NCBI GenBank assembly: GCA_963817635.1
Contig: CAWFPR010000016.1
Coordinates: 186,001 to 250,000, forward strand
Direction: 5' to 3'
DNA: 64,000 nt
From: CAWFPR01 sp963817635
GTDB taxonomy: Bacteria > Acidobacteriota > Vicinamibacteria > Vicinamibacterales > 2-12-FULL-66-21
Part shown: one piece after another, positions 35,011-44,724 of the stretch
Numbering within the stretch: the first letter of the stretch is position 1
How the letters are laid out: each line of letters begins with the position of its first letter
Program-made: the position numbers and the translations under genes
Notes under the pieces: generated by a model
What the model was told of the DNA's origin: nothing
Seen by the model: the letters and a program-made list of their open reading frames with translations, nothing else
The model's database searches: none

Positions 35011-36716
35011 CAGCTCACTGCGGGCGAGGCCGGCGCCGCGGCCTGCTCTCGAATGGCCAGGAGCCGTTTCATCAGGGTCGCGTAGTCCGGCCGGGCGCCC
35101 GGCACGCCGCCGAAACCGTCGTGGAGTTCCCGATAGATAGTGAACAGTTCAGAATAGGTCCCGTGCGCCTGCGGGTCGGGCGCGAAGTGTGTGGGCTTGA
35201 TCGATGTCATGCGGTCCTGCGCCTCGCTCCAGTCGTCGTATCCGCCGGCGGACACGCCCGCCGCCACCGCCGCCGAGATGGCCGCCCCCAGGGCCGGTGT
35301 CTGCGGAGAGCCGGCGATGAGCATCGGCTGGCCGATGACATCCGCATAGATCTGCATGAACAGATCGTTCTTCTCGGCAATGCCCCCGCAGCACACGACG
35401 CGCTCGACGGGCACGCCGCAGTCGCGCAGCCGCTGGATGATGGTGAGCGCGCCGAACGCGGTGGCTTCGATGAGCGCCCGGTAGATCTCGGCCCGCGTCG
35501 TCCTCAGGGTCTGGCCGACGAGCAGGCCCGTGAGCCGCGGATCGACCAGGATCGTGCGATTGCCGTTGTTCCAGTCGAGCGCGACGAGCCCCGACTCGCC
35601 CGGCTTCAGTGCGGCCGCCTCGGCCGACAGCCGCGCGTGCAGGGCTTCGTCACCCTCGCACACTTCCTCGACCCACCACCGCAGGATGTCGCCGACGGCC
35701 GACTGCCCCGCCTCGATCCCGAAGCAGCCAGGCATGATCGACCCCCGGACGGTCCCGCAGATGCCGGGAATGTCGGCCACGGCCTCGTGCTCCGGCGCGA
35801 TGGCGCAGTCGCACGTCGAGGTGCCGATGATCTTGACCAGGGTGCCGGTGCGGACGCCGGCGCCCACGGCGCCGTAGTGCGCGTCGAATCCGCCCATGGC
35901 GATCGGGATGCCGGCTGGCAATCCGAGCACGCGCGCCCATTCCTCGCACAGACGACCAGCCGGCCGATCCGCCGGGTAGGCCTTGTCATAGAGGCGATCG
36001 CGCAGCTCCGCCAGCTTTGGATTGAGGCGCGCCAGGAAAGCCTTCGACGGCAGCCCTCCCCACGCCTCCGAGTACATCGCCTTGTGTCCTGCCGCGCAGA
36101 CACACCGCACGATATCGTGCGGCTCGCGCACTCCGGACAACAGCGCCGGCACCAAGTCGGCCAGTTCGACCCAGCTCGCGGCCGCATCGAAGACGTCAGG
36201 CGCCACGTTCAGGCAATGCCAGATCTTCGACCACCACCACTCCGACGAATACGTGCCGCCAATCGGCGCCAGATACTCGGGCGCGTGCGCCCGTGCGGCT
36301 GACGTGATCGCCGCCGCCTCGGCGGCCGATGTGTGATCCTTCCAGAGCCACGCGTGCGCGGCAAGATTGCCGTTCCAGCGCGGATCCAGCGCAAGCGGAC
36401 GCCCGTGGGCGTCCACCGGGAGCGGCGTCGATCCCGTCGTATCGGAGCCGATGCCGATCACGCGGCCGGCGGAGAACGCCGCCTCGCGCGAGGCCTGCGC
36501 CAGTGCGCCGGTGACCGACGCGCGCGTCCCCTCGATGTAGTCCGCCGGGTTCTGGCGAGCCAGGTGCGGTTGTCTTGCCTCGAGCAGCACACCACGATCG
36601 CCGCTCGGGTAATCGAAGACGCTCGACCCGACGGTCCGTCCGTCCGCGCAGTCCACCACGACGGCGCGGACCGAGTTGGTCCCGTAGTCGATCCCGATGG
36701 CGTAGGCATCCGGCAT
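35010..36716 (-). CDS. araB: Ribulokinase
   Basis: FGGY carbohydrate kinase of 568 residues, the length typical of AraB. It phosphorylates L-ribulose with ATP. Evidence: GIDYGTNSVRAVVVD at the N-terminus, GIGSDTTGSTPLPVD, WKDHTSAAEA, GGFDAHYGAVGAGV with the catalytic Asp, IGTSTCDCAI, ALDWNNGNRT, RALIEATAFG and the ATP-site segment CCGGIAEKNDLFMQIYADV. It ends overlapping araD and begins 16 bases after the TIM-barrel isomerase gene. Confidence 0.95.
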   Translation of the reverse strand: MPDAYAIGIDYGTNSVRAVVVDCADGRTVGSSVFDYPSGDRGVLLEARQPHLARQNPADYIEGTRASVTGALAQASREAAFSAGRVIGIGSDTTGSTPLPVDAHGRPLALDPRWNGNLAAHAWLWKDHTSAAEAAAITSAARAHAPEYLAPIGGTYSSEWWWSKIWHCLNVAPDVFDAAASWVELADLVPALLSGVREPHDIVRCVCAAGHKAMYSEAWGGLPSKAFLARLNPKLAELRDRLYDKAYPADRPAGRLCEEWARVLGLPAGIPIAMGGFDAHYGAVGAGVRTGTLVKIIGTSTCDCAIAPEHEAVADIPGICGTVRGSIMPGCFGIEAGQSAVGDILRWWVEEVCEGDEALHARLSAEAAALKPGESGLVALDWNNGNRTILVDPRLTGLLVGQTLRTTRAEIYRALIEATAFGALTIIQRLRDCGVPVERVVCCGGIAEKNDLFMQIYADVIGQPMLIAGSPQTPALGAAISAAVAAGVSAGGYDDWSEAQDRMTSIKPTHFAPDPQAHGTYSELFTIYRELHDGFGGVPGARPDYATLMKRLLAIREQAAAPASPAVS

Positions 36717-36732
36717 GGCTTATCGGTGAGGC

Positions 36733-37867
36733 TCAGCCGACCAGGATTGGCGACACGACGTCCAGGACGTCGGGACCGGTGCCGCTGGTGCGCGCCGCGT
36801 CGAGCGCGTCCTGCCGTGCCATGATACGCACCGCCTTCAGCGCCAGGTTCGCGAAGTTGATCAGGCTGCGCTCGATCGCCCGAGTCGGATCCTCGCGGTA
36901 TGTGAACTGATCCTGGCTGTAGTAGCCGCGATAATTGCGGGTGAAGGTCGTGTACAGGGTACTCGACCGACTCGGGAATCGAGATCGTGCCGAACATCAG
37001 GTCCTGATCGTTGCGGCCCTGCCGGGCGTCGTTGACGTCGAACTTGTGCACGGGCACGCCGGCGTACTCGGCAAGATCGCACGAGGTGGAGGCCGTGGTG
37101 CCCTCCATCTTCTGGTGGCCGTAGTCGATCGTCAGGCCGCAGTTGGTCCCGCCGCAGGCTTTGTTGACGGCCTGGGCGACGAGAATGGCCGACGCGGCCG
37201 TCGGCACGATCATGTACAGCTCGCGCGGTTCGTACGGCTTGGGCTCGATGGCGAGCCGGATCCCGTGCTCCTGGCATTTGCGGTTGACAGCAACCAGCGC
37301 TTCGGTGAACCACTCGAGCGACTGCTTGTAGTCGATCTGGAAGTGGTAGTCCGCGCCGTCGGATCCCGGCCACACCGACAGGATCGGGATCTGCATCAGC
37401 CGGCAGATCTCGACGCCCTTGAGGATTTCGTCGAGCGCCGCGCGCCGCAGCGCGGCGTCGGGGTTGCACGGCCCGCCCATCCGGAATTTCGGGTTCGTCC
37501 ACGTGTTGATGTTGCAGGCGGTGACCGTCAGGCCGAGTTCGGCGAGGAACCCGCTGCGCGCGCGATCGATCGCGACAGCGTCGAGGTCGCCGTTCATGGC
37601 CGTCTCGAACACGCTCTGGTGGATCTCGATTGCCGTTACACCGGCCGCCTTCGCGCGGCGGCACTGCCCTTCGAAGTCGTTCCGGAACGACGGGTCGTCC
37701 GAGTGATAGCCGGGCGGCGCGAAGCGGTCGCAGAAATCACCAGCCGACCAGTGCCCGACGCTCATCCGGATGTCCATCTTGTCGAGGAACTCGATCGCGG
37801 CATCGCGTCCGAGGTAGCCCGTCCGGGACGCGGCAAACGCCATCTGGTCCTTCGTGAAACGTGTCAT
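36733..37867 (-). CDS. Xylose-isomerase-like TIM-barrel sugar isomerase/epimerase (frameshifted)
   Basis: First gene of the araBD operon, about 378 residues. Barrel segments include GVTAIEIHQSVFE, LGLTVTACNINTW, IPILSVWPGSDGADY, RLAIEPKPYEPREL (metal-binding Glu), GLTIDYGHQKMEG (Asp/His ligands) and VPVHKFDVNDARQGRNDQDLMFG. This is the AP-endonuclease-2/xylose-isomerase fold. The frame breaks near 36957; the restored end reads LYTTFTRNYRGYYSQDQF and closes with SPILVG. No AraA gene is present in the window, so this protein may supply the missing ketose-forming isomerase step. That role is inferred from position. Confidence 0.75.
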
Positions 37868-37981
37868 TGTCGTATCTCCAGGCGGCCTTCAGGCGCGGCT
37901 TGCCCGCGCGCGGGTACGTTATCATCGCGGTCGCATTGGTGTAAAACAGACGCGCCGGCCCCTTTTGTCGAAAGGTCTCCC

Positions 37982-40504
37982 ATGCGACTCCCGCGCAGCA
38001 CGGTGTTCGGCACGGCGTTGGCTGTCGCGGTGCTCGCCGCCCTGGTAACGGCGCGCGGCGACGGCCAGGCGGCCAAACGCGACTATCCCATTCACCCGGT
38101 CGCGTTCACGCGCGTACACCTGACGGATGTCTTCTGGGCGCCGCGCATCGAGACCAACCGCACCGCCACCATTCCGGCCGCCTTCCAGCAGTGCGAGCTG
38201 ACCGGGCGCGTCGATCTTTTCGTGCGCGCCGCCAAGGCGCTGGCCGGCGAACCCCACGACATGCGCCCGCCCGGGTATCCTTTCGACGACACCGACCTCT
38301 ACAAGGTGATCGAAGGCGCATCGTACGCGCTGGCGGTCGATCCCGACCCGCGTCTCGACGCCTACGTCGATGCGCTCATCGCCAAGATCGCGGCGGCGCA
38401 GGAGCCGGACGGCTACATCTACACGACCCGCACGATCAACCCGCAGGAGCCGCATCGATGGGCCCGCCCGGCCCGGTGGGTCGGCGAGCGCGACGACAGC
38501 CACGAACTCTACGACATGGGCCACCTCTTCGAGGCGGCCGTCGCGCACAACATGGCGACCGGCAAGACCACGCTGTTGACCGTCGCGACCCGGGCGGCCG
38601 ACCTCCTCGTCCGGACGTTCGGGCCCGGCAAACGTTCGATCTGGCCGGGTCATCAGATCACCGAAATGGCGCTGGTGCGCCTCTATCGCCTGACCGGCCG
38701 CGAACAGTACCTCGACCTCGCGAAGTTCCTGCTGGACGAGCGCGGTCCGGAGCCGCCGCCAGACGGCGAACGCGTGAACCCGCGCGGCCTCGACTACAAC
38801 CAGGCGCAGGCGAAGGTCGTCGATCAGACCGAACCGGTGGGACACGCCGTCCGCGCCATGTACATGTATTCCGGCATGGCGGACGTCGCGGCGATGACCG
38901 GCGACGAGAAGATGCGCGCGGCCGGCCTGCGCATCTGGGACAACCTGATCAAGTCGAAGGTGTACCTCACCGGCGGCATCGGCGCGGCCGGCGGCCACGA
39001 AGGCTTCGGCAATCCGTACGAGCTGCCGAACATGCAGGCCTACAACGAGACCTGCGCGTCGGTCGGCATGGACTTCTGGAATCAGCGGCTGTTCCTGCTC
39101 GAGGGCGACGCGAAATACGTGGACGTGCTGGAGCGCACGCTCTTCAACGGCCTCATCTCGGGCGTGTCGCTCGACGGCAAGACGTTCTTCTACGCGAACC
39201 CGCTCGAATCCAACGGGCAGCACGCTCGTCAGGAGTGGTTCGGCGTCGCCTGCTGCCCAGGCAATATCACGCGCTTCATGGCCTCGGTGCCCGGCTACGT
39301 CTACGCCGTCCGCCAGGGCGCGTCGGGCGACGACACGCTGTTCGTGAACCTCTACGCCGGCGGCACGGCGGACGTGGACATGCCGGGCGGCGCCGTGAAG
39401 GTCGTGCAGGATACGCGATACCCGTGGGACGGTGCCGTCAAAATGACCGTTTCCCCTGCCTCGACCCGCGCGTTCACCATCAAGCTGCGCATCCCCGGCT
39501 GGGCGCGCAACGAGCCCGTGCCCGGCGATCTCTACCGGTTCCTCGATCGAAGCAGCGCCACCGCCACCGTCAAGGTGAACGGCCAGGCAGTGCCGCTGGC
39601 GCTCGACAAGGGCTACGTGTCGGTCGCGCGCACCTGGAATGCCGGTGACGTCGTGACGATCGACCTGCCGATGCCGGTCCGCCGCGTTGTCGCCAACCAG
39701 CAGGTGACAGCCGACGCCGACCGCGTCGCCTTCCAGCGCGGACCCATCGTCTTTGCCGCCGAATGGGTGGACAACCCGAACGGCAAGGTCCGCAACATCG
39801 TCGTGCCGGACAGCGCGGCGCTGGCGACCGAGTTCAGGCCGGACCTGCTGCGCGGCGTGCAGGTGGTCACGGGGACCGGCTTCGGGCTGTCGCGCGACGC
39901 GCGCGGCGGGGTCGTCAAGGCGCGCCAGCCGTTCACGGCCATTCCGTATGCGACCTGGGCCAACCGGGGCCGCGGGCAGATGGCGGTCTGGCTTGCGCGC
40001 ACCGATGAGGCCGCGAGGCCGACGCCGTACCCGACCATTGCCTCCGAAAGCACCATGACGACGTCGCGCTCGACGAAGAACCCGCGCAACATCAACGACG
40101 GCGACGACCCGCGCGCGTCCAACGACCCGAGCGCCTATTTCGACTGGTGGCCGCGCAACGGCTGCCGCGCCGATGCGCCCGCACCCGCGCAGCCCGCCAG
40201 AACCGCCTGCAGCGAGGGTGAGTGGGTCGAGATGGCATTCGCGAAGCCCGCGGCGGTGTCCCGGGCCGAGGTGTACTGGTTCGACGACACGGGTCGCGGC
40301 GGCGTCCGCGTGCCGGCCTCATGGCGGCTGTTCTACAAGGACGGCGACCGCTGGACGCCGGTCGAGACAACGCAGCCGTTCGGCGTCGCGAAGGACGCGT
40401 GGAACACGGTGAGGTTCGCGCCGGTGACGACCACGGCGCTGCGCATCGAGCTGAAGATGCAGCCGGGAGTTTCGGCGGGGGTTCAGGAGTGGAAGGTCAA
40501 GTAG
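37982..40504 (+). CDS. GH127 beta-L-arabinofuranosidase, secreted
   Basis: Exported glycosidase of 840 residues that releases L-arabinofuranose from beta-linked ends. A signal peptide (FGTALAVAVLAALVTA) precedes an alpha/alpha-barrel. The family uses a zinc-bound Cys nucleophile; the expected residues are present: Glu356 and Cys358 in YNETCASVG, and Cys424/Cys425 in VACCPGNITR. Beta-sandwich domains follow, and the C-terminus (about residue 700 on) looks like a carbohydrate-binding module (EWVEMAFAKPAAVSRAEVYWFDD). It is divergent from the araBD operon across a 114-base gap, which ties arabinose release to arabinose use. Confidence 0.92.
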   Translation: MRLPRSTVFGTALAVAVLAALVTARGDGQAAKRDYPIHPVAFTRVHLTDVFWAPRIETNRTATIPAAFQQCELTGRVDLFVRAAKALAGEPHDMRPPGYPFDDTDLYKVIEGASYALAVDPDPRLDAYVDALIAKIAAAQEPDGYIYTTRTINPQEPHRWARPARWVGERDDSHELYDMGHLFEAAVAHNMATGKTTLLTVATRAADLLVRTFGPGKRSIWPGHQITEMALVRLYRLTGREQYLDLAKFLLDERGPEPPPDGERVNPRGLDYNQAQAKVVDQTEPVGHAVRAMYMYSGMADVAAMTGDEKMRAAGLRIWDNLIKSKVYLTGGIGAAGGHEGFGNPYELPNMQAYNETCASVGMDFWNQRLFLLEGDAKYVDVLERTLFNGLISGVSLDGKTFFYANPLESNGQHARQEWFGVACCPGNITRFMASVPGYVYAVRQGASGDDTLFVNLYAGGTADVDMPGGAVKVVQDTRYPWDGAVKMTVSPASTRAFTIKLRIPGWARNEPVPGDLYRFLDRSSATATVKVNGQAVPLALDKGYVSVARTWNAGDVVTIDLPMPVRRVVANQQVTADADRVAFQRGPIVFAAEWVDNPNGKVRNIVVPDSAALATEFRPDLLRGVQVVTGTGFGLSRDARGGVVKARQPFTAIPYATWANRGRGQMAVWLARTDEAARPTPYPTIASESTMTTSRSTKNPRNINDGDDPRASNDPSAYFDWWPRNGCRADAPAPAQPARTACSEGEWVEMAFAKPAAVSRAEVYWFDDTGRGGVRVPASWRLFYKDGDRWTPVETTQPFGVAKDAWNTVRFAPVTTTALRIELKMQPGVSAGVQEWKVK

Positions 40505-40595
40505 GCTTCGGGCTTCAGGCTTCAGGCTTCAGGCTTCAGGAAAAGGGGCTCAGGAAGGTCATATGAGGGGACAGGGCTCACGGCTCAAGGCTCGG
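40504..40595. repeat. Heptamer array overlapping the stop of GH127 and the start of the next gene
   Basis: Five GGCTTCA units (40504-40538) begin in the stop codon of the GH127 gene. After a short A-rich gap, three GGCTCAC/GGCTCAA/GGCTCGG units (40575-40595) lie inside codons 5-11 of the next gene. The family is that of the array at 17458. Confidence 0.85.
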
Positions 40596-42821
40596 GTGGC
40601 GGGGGTGACGATTGTCGGCGCCCTTTTTCTGTCCGTCGTTCTCGCGGCGCAGATGCCCGACCGGCTCGACGAGCGGCTGCGCGCGATCTTCGGAGAGAAC
40701 GCGTATGCGGCCGACTCGCTCGGCCCAACCGCATGGCTCGACGGCGGCACGCGCTACACGGCCATCGCCAGGGGACAGGACCGCAGCCTCGTCGCGCACG
40801 ACACGGCGACCGGTGCGTCCGAGGTGCTCGTTCAGGCCCGCGCCCTCGTTCCCGCGGGGCAATCGACGCCGCTGTCGATCAACGGATACCAGTGGTCGCC
40901 TGACAAGTCCCATCTGTTGATCTTTACCAACACGAAGAAGGTGTGGCGGCAGAACACGCGGGGCGACTACTGGCTGCTGAATCGTTCGACCGGTGCCCTG
41001 AAGAAGCTCGGCGGAGACGCGCCGGAAGCGTCGCTGATGTTCGCGAAGTTCTCACCCGACGGCACCCGCGTCGGCTACGTGCGCGCGCAGAACGTCTACG
41101 TCGAGGATCTGGCGAACGGCGCGATCACCCAGCTCACCACGGACGGCGGCGGCGACATCGTCAACGGCACGTCCGACTGGGTGAACGAAGAGGAGTTCGG
41201 CATCCGCGACGGCTTCCGCTGGAGTCCGGACGGCCGCGCGATCGCGTACTGGCAGTTCGATACGACCGGCGTGGAGCGGTTCACGCTCATCAACGACACC
41301 GACGCGCTCTACCCGACGATCAAGCAGTATCCATACCCCAAGCCCGGCACCACGAACTCCGCGGTCAGGGTCGGCGTCGTCTCGGCTTCCGGCGGCGAGA
41401 CCACGTGGGTGAAGACACCCGGGGCGCTGCGCGACTACTACATTCCCAGGCTGGACTGGGCCGACGCCAACACCGTCATCCTGCAGCACATGAACCGGCT
41501 GCAGAACACGAACGACGTACTGCTGGCCGACGCGCGCACGGGCGACACCCGGCGCATCCTGCGGGACGAGTCCAAGGCCTGGGTGGAGGAGAACGACGAG
41601 ATCGAGTGGATCTCCGGCGGACGCGAGTTCATCTGGATCTCGGAGAAAGACGGCTGGCGTCACGCCTACGCGGTCGCGCGCGATGGCTCCCACGAACGGC
41701 TACTGACGACGTTCAACGCCGATATCGCCGGGATCGAAGCGGTGGACGGCGCCGGAGGACGGCTCTACTTCACGGCGTCGCCCGACAACTCGATCGAGCG
41801 CTACCTGTACGTCGCCGCGCTCGACGGCCATGAACCGTTGCGGCGGGTCACGCCGGCTGACGAACCGGGCACCCACAGCTACAACATCTCGCCGGACGGC
41901 CACTGGGCCATCCACACCTGGTCCCGCTTCGACGTGCCGCCGAAGACGGAGATTGTCAGCCTGCCGGACCACCGCGCCGTCCGCATGCTCGTGGACAATG
42001 CCGCGCTAACGCAGAAGGTGGCGCCGCTGCTCCAGCCGCCGGTCGAGTTCCTGAAGGTGGATCTGGGGGACGGCGTCGTGCTCGACGGCTACATGCTGAA
42101 GCCGAAGACCTTCGACGCCTCGCGCAAGTACCCCGTCCTGGTGCACGTCTATGGCGAGCCCGCCAGCACGACCGTCAACGATCGCTGGGGCGGCAACGGG
42201 ATACTCTTCCACCGGGCGCTCGCCGACGAAGGCTTCATCGTCGTGTCGTTCGACAACCGCGGCACGCCTGCCCTGAAGGGCGCGGCGTGGCGCAAGGTCG
42301 TGTACGGGACGGTCGGCGAACTGTCAGCAAAGGAACAGGCGGCCGCGATCCAGAAAGTGACGGCCGAGCGGTCGTACATGGACGCCTCGCGCATCGCCAT
42401 CTGGGGCTGGAGCGGCGGGGGGACCAACACGCTCAACGCGATGTTCCGATATCCCGACGTGTACAAAGTCGGCGTGGCGGTCGCGCCGGTCCCCGATCAG
42501 CGCCTCTACGACACGATTTACCAGGAACGCTACATGGGGATTCCCGAGCAGAACGCCGCCGGGTACAAGGCGGGCTCGGCGATCAACTTCGCAGAGGGCC
42601 TGAAGGGGCGCCTGCTGATCGTGCACGGCTCTGGCGACGACAACGTGCACTACCAAGGCACCGAACGGCTTGTGAACCGTCTCGTCGAACTGGGGAAGAG
42701 CTTCGACCTGATGGTCTACCCGAACCGCACGCACAGCATCTCCGAGGGCCACGGTACGACGCTGCACGTCTACAGTCTCGTCGCCCGCTACCTGCTCGAG
42801 CACGTCAATGGGAAATGGTAA
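40563..42821 (+). CDS. Secreted dipeptidyl-peptidase IV-like S9 peptidase
   Basis: Exported serine peptidase of 752 residues. Catalytic Ser617 is in WGWSGGGTN, Asp in GSGDDNVHYQ and His in NRTHSISEGHG. The double-Glu motif that binds the peptide N-terminus in DPP-IV is present (WVNEEEFGIRDGF), so release of N-terminal dipeptides is likely. The signal peptide hydrophobic core is VTIVGALFLSVVLAAQ; its basic N-terminal part (RGQGSRLKAR) is encoded by heptamer repeats. The last residues and the stop codon (NGKW, TAA) are also encoded by a heptamer repeat. GGAAGG before ATG 40563 may serve as ribosome-binding site. Confidence 0.9.
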   Translation: MRGQGSRLKARVAGVTIVGALFLSVVLAAQMPDRLDERLRAIFGENAYAADSLGPTAWLDGGTRYTAIARGQDRSLVAHDTATGASEVLVQARALVPAGQSTPLSINGYQWSPDKSHLLIFTNTKKVWRQNTRGDYWLLNRSTGALKKLGGDAPEASLMFAKFSPDGTRVGYVRAQNVYVEDLANGAITQLTTDGGGDIVNGTSDWVNEEEFGIRDGFRWSPDGRAIAYWQFDTTGVERFTLINDTDALYPTIKQYPYPKPGTTNSAVRVGVVSASGGETTWVKTPGALRDYYIPRLDWADANTVILQHMNRLQNTNDVLLADARTGDTRRILRDESKAWVEENDEIEWISGGREFIWISEKDGWRHAYAVARDGSHERLLTTFNADIAGIEAVDGAGGRLYFTASPDNSIERYLYVAALDGHEPLRRVTPADEPGTHSYNISPDGHWAIHTWSRFDVPPKTEIVSLPDHRAVRMLVDNAALTQKVAPLLQPPVEFLKVDLGDGVVLDGYMLKPKTFDASRKYPVLVHVYGEPASTTVNDRWGGNGILFHRALADEGFIVVSFDNRGTPALKGAAWRKVVYGTVGELSAKEQAAAIQKVTAERSYMDASRIAIWGWSGGGTNTLNAMFRYPDVYKVGVAVAPVPDQRLYDTIYQERYMGIPEQNAAGYKAGSAINFAEGLKGRLLIVHGSGDDNVHYQGTERLVNRLVELGKSFDLMVYPNRTHSISEGHGTTLHVYSLVARYLLEHVNGKW

Positions 42822-42856
42822 ATGGAAAATGGAAAATGGCCCTGAGCCCTGAGCCC
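42808..42856. repeat. Heptamer array at the end of the DPP-IV-like gene
   Basis: ATGGGAA, ATGGTAA, ATGGAAA, ATGGAAA units (42808-42835) run directly into CCTGAGC units (42841-42854). The TAA within unit two is the stop codon of the preceding gene. Two different heptamer families are joined in one tract. Confidence 0.8.
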
Positions 42857-42861
42857 TCCTC

Positions 42862-44724
42862 CTACCTCCCGGTAACCACCGAGATCTCCACATGCGACGG
42901 ATAAGTCGTCGTGCGATAGATGCGATGCGTCGCGGCCTTGAAGTCCGCCTGCGTCGCACCGAAAATGCTCGGCACGAAGGTCTGCGGATTGCGGTCGATG
43001 AGCGGGAACCACGTGCTCTGGACCTGCACCATGATCCGATGGCCCTTGCGGAACGTGTAGTCCTGCGTGTGCAGGCTCCACGTGTATTCGAGCACGGTGT
43101 TCGGCTTGATCGGCGCCGGCTTTTCGAAACCCTGGCGGTAGCGTCCGCGGAACACCTCGTTCGAGACCATCAACTGGTAGCCAGCAAGGCTCCACTTGTC
43201 GGGATACTGCTCGGGGTAGACGTCGATCAGCTTCACGATCCAGTCGGCGTCGCTGCCGGTCGTGGAGGCAAACAGGTGCGCCGTCACTTCACCGGCGATC
43301 GTCACGTCGCTCTCGAGGGTCTTCGTTTCCCAGCTCAGCACGTCAGAGCGATCGTCGGCGAAGCGCTGATCCTCGACGAGCCAGGTTGACCATTTCGACC
43401 CGCCCGGAAAGTACGTCGCCTGGATAGGGCGCTGGCGGTACGGGACGGGGAAGGCTGGATCCGACAGATAGTGGTCGAACCCGGTTGCCGCCGCCGGCTT
43501 GTCGAAGCCGAGCGATTCGTCCGGGCCGAAATACAGGCCGCGCTTCTCCACTTCCCGGATGGGCGGCCAGGCGTCCCAGCGACGCCACTGGTTCGTCCCG
43601 GCCTCGAACGTGAGCGCCTCGGGCAGATCGAGCGTCCCCTTGTCCTTGAGGAAGTGCGCGAACCAGGGCGCCTGCACCTCGTCGCGGAAGTACTGGGCGG
43701 TCGGGCTGTCGAACGGGATCGGCCCCAGCGCGTCGCCCGTGCCGCGCGACCATCCCCCGTGATTCCACGGTCCGACGACCAGGTAGTTCAGCTTCTTCGC
43801 GTCGTAGCGCTCGAGCTCTTCGTAGATGCGGATGGGCCCGTAGAAGTCCTCTTGATCCCACCATCCTGCCACGTTCAGGGTCGGCACCTTCACGTCCTTG
43901 ATAGTTGGGATCATCGTCTGGCGTTTCCAGAACTCGTCGTAGTCGGGGTGGTTCACATAGTCGTTCCACGTCGGGATGCGTTCGTGCAGGTACTGGCGGT
44001 TGATGTTGGCGATCGGCCCCAGGGACAGGTACCAGTCGAACGTGTCGTAGCGGTCGAACGCGAACTGTTGGACGTCCTTGCCGCTCTCCATCATCGCGGC
44101 GTACTCGAAGGCATAGCTCAGCCTGAGCGCCCCGTTGTGATGAAAATCATCGCCGATCCACATGTCCGCGGGAGACGCCTGGGGCGAAATCGCCTTCAAC
44201 GCCGGGTGCGGCTCGATCGCCCCCATGATGGTCGTCCAGCCGTCGTACGAGATGCCGAGCATGCCGACGCGGCCGTTGTTGCGCGGGACGTTCTTCAGCA
44301 GCCAGTCGATCGTGTCGTAGGTGTCCGTGCCCTCGTCTATCGCCTTTGGATCGGTGGAGGCCCTGGGCGGACGCTGCATGACGAACGTTCCTTCGGACCC
44401 GTACTTCCCGCGGATGTCCTGGAACACGAAAATGTAGCCTTCGTCAGCGAGCGCCTTCATGTAGCTGTTGAAGTTGCCCGCGGCTCCCTCGACGCCGTAG
44501 GGCGTGCGCTTCAGGATGATCGGCAGCGCCGAGTCCTGCTCCTTCGGGACGAAGATCTTGACGTGGAGCCGGACGCCGTCCCGCATCGGGATCATGGCGT
44601 CACTGACGGCGAATCGATCGGCAGCAGGGGCCTGCGCCGTGCGCGCCGCCGGCGACGCCCACAGGGCGACGACGAGCGCCACGCCGGCGCTTGCGGCAAC
44701 GGCGCGAGTGCGGATCGTCATCAT
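42862..44724 (-). CDS. CocE/NonD (X-Pro dipeptidyl-peptidase S15-like) hydrolase, secreted
   Basis: Alpha/beta hydrolase of 620 residues with signal peptide (AVAASAGVALVVALWASPAARTAQ). It begins with the domain start IPMRDGVRLHVKIFVPK. Catalytic Ser159 is in MLGISYDGWTT; candidate Asp is in AGWWDQEDFYGP and His in VGPWNHGGWSRG. A jelly-roll domain (ETKTLESDVTIAGEVTAHLFAST) closes the protein. The family covers peptidases, esterases and acylases, so the substrate is open. ATG 44724 or 44721; the start overlaps the stop of the GH27 gene (ATGATGA). Confidence 0.88.
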   Translation of the reverse strand: MMTIRTRAVAASAGVALVVALWASPAARTAQAPAADRFAVSDAMIPMRDGVRLHVKIFVPKEQDSALPIILKRTPYGVEGAAGNFNSYMKALADEGYIFVFQDIRGKYGSEGTFVMQRPPRASTDPKAIDEGTDTYDTIDWLLKNVPRNNGRVGMLGISYDGWTTIMGAIEPHPALKAISPQASPADMWIGDDFHHNGALRLSYAFEYAAMMESGKDVQQFAFDRYDTFDWYLSLGPIANINRQYLHERIPTWNDYVNHPDYDEFWKRQTMIPTIKDVKVPTLNVAGWWDQEDFYGPIRIYEELERYDAKKLNYLVVGPWNHGGWSRGTGDALGPIPFDSPTAQYFRDEVQAPWFAHFLKDKGTLDLPEALTFEAGTNQWRRWDAWPPIREVEKRGLYFGPDESLGFDKPAAATGFDHYLSDPAFPVPYRQRPIQATYFPGGSKWSTWLVEDQRFADDRSDVLSWETKTLESDVTIAGEVTAHLFASTTGSDADWIVKLIDVYPEQYPDKWSLAGYQLMVSNEVFRGRYRQGFEKPAPIKPNTVLEYTWSLHTQDYTFRKGHRIMVQVQSTWFPLIDRNPQTFVPSIFGATQADFKAATHRIYRTTTYPSHVEISVVTGR

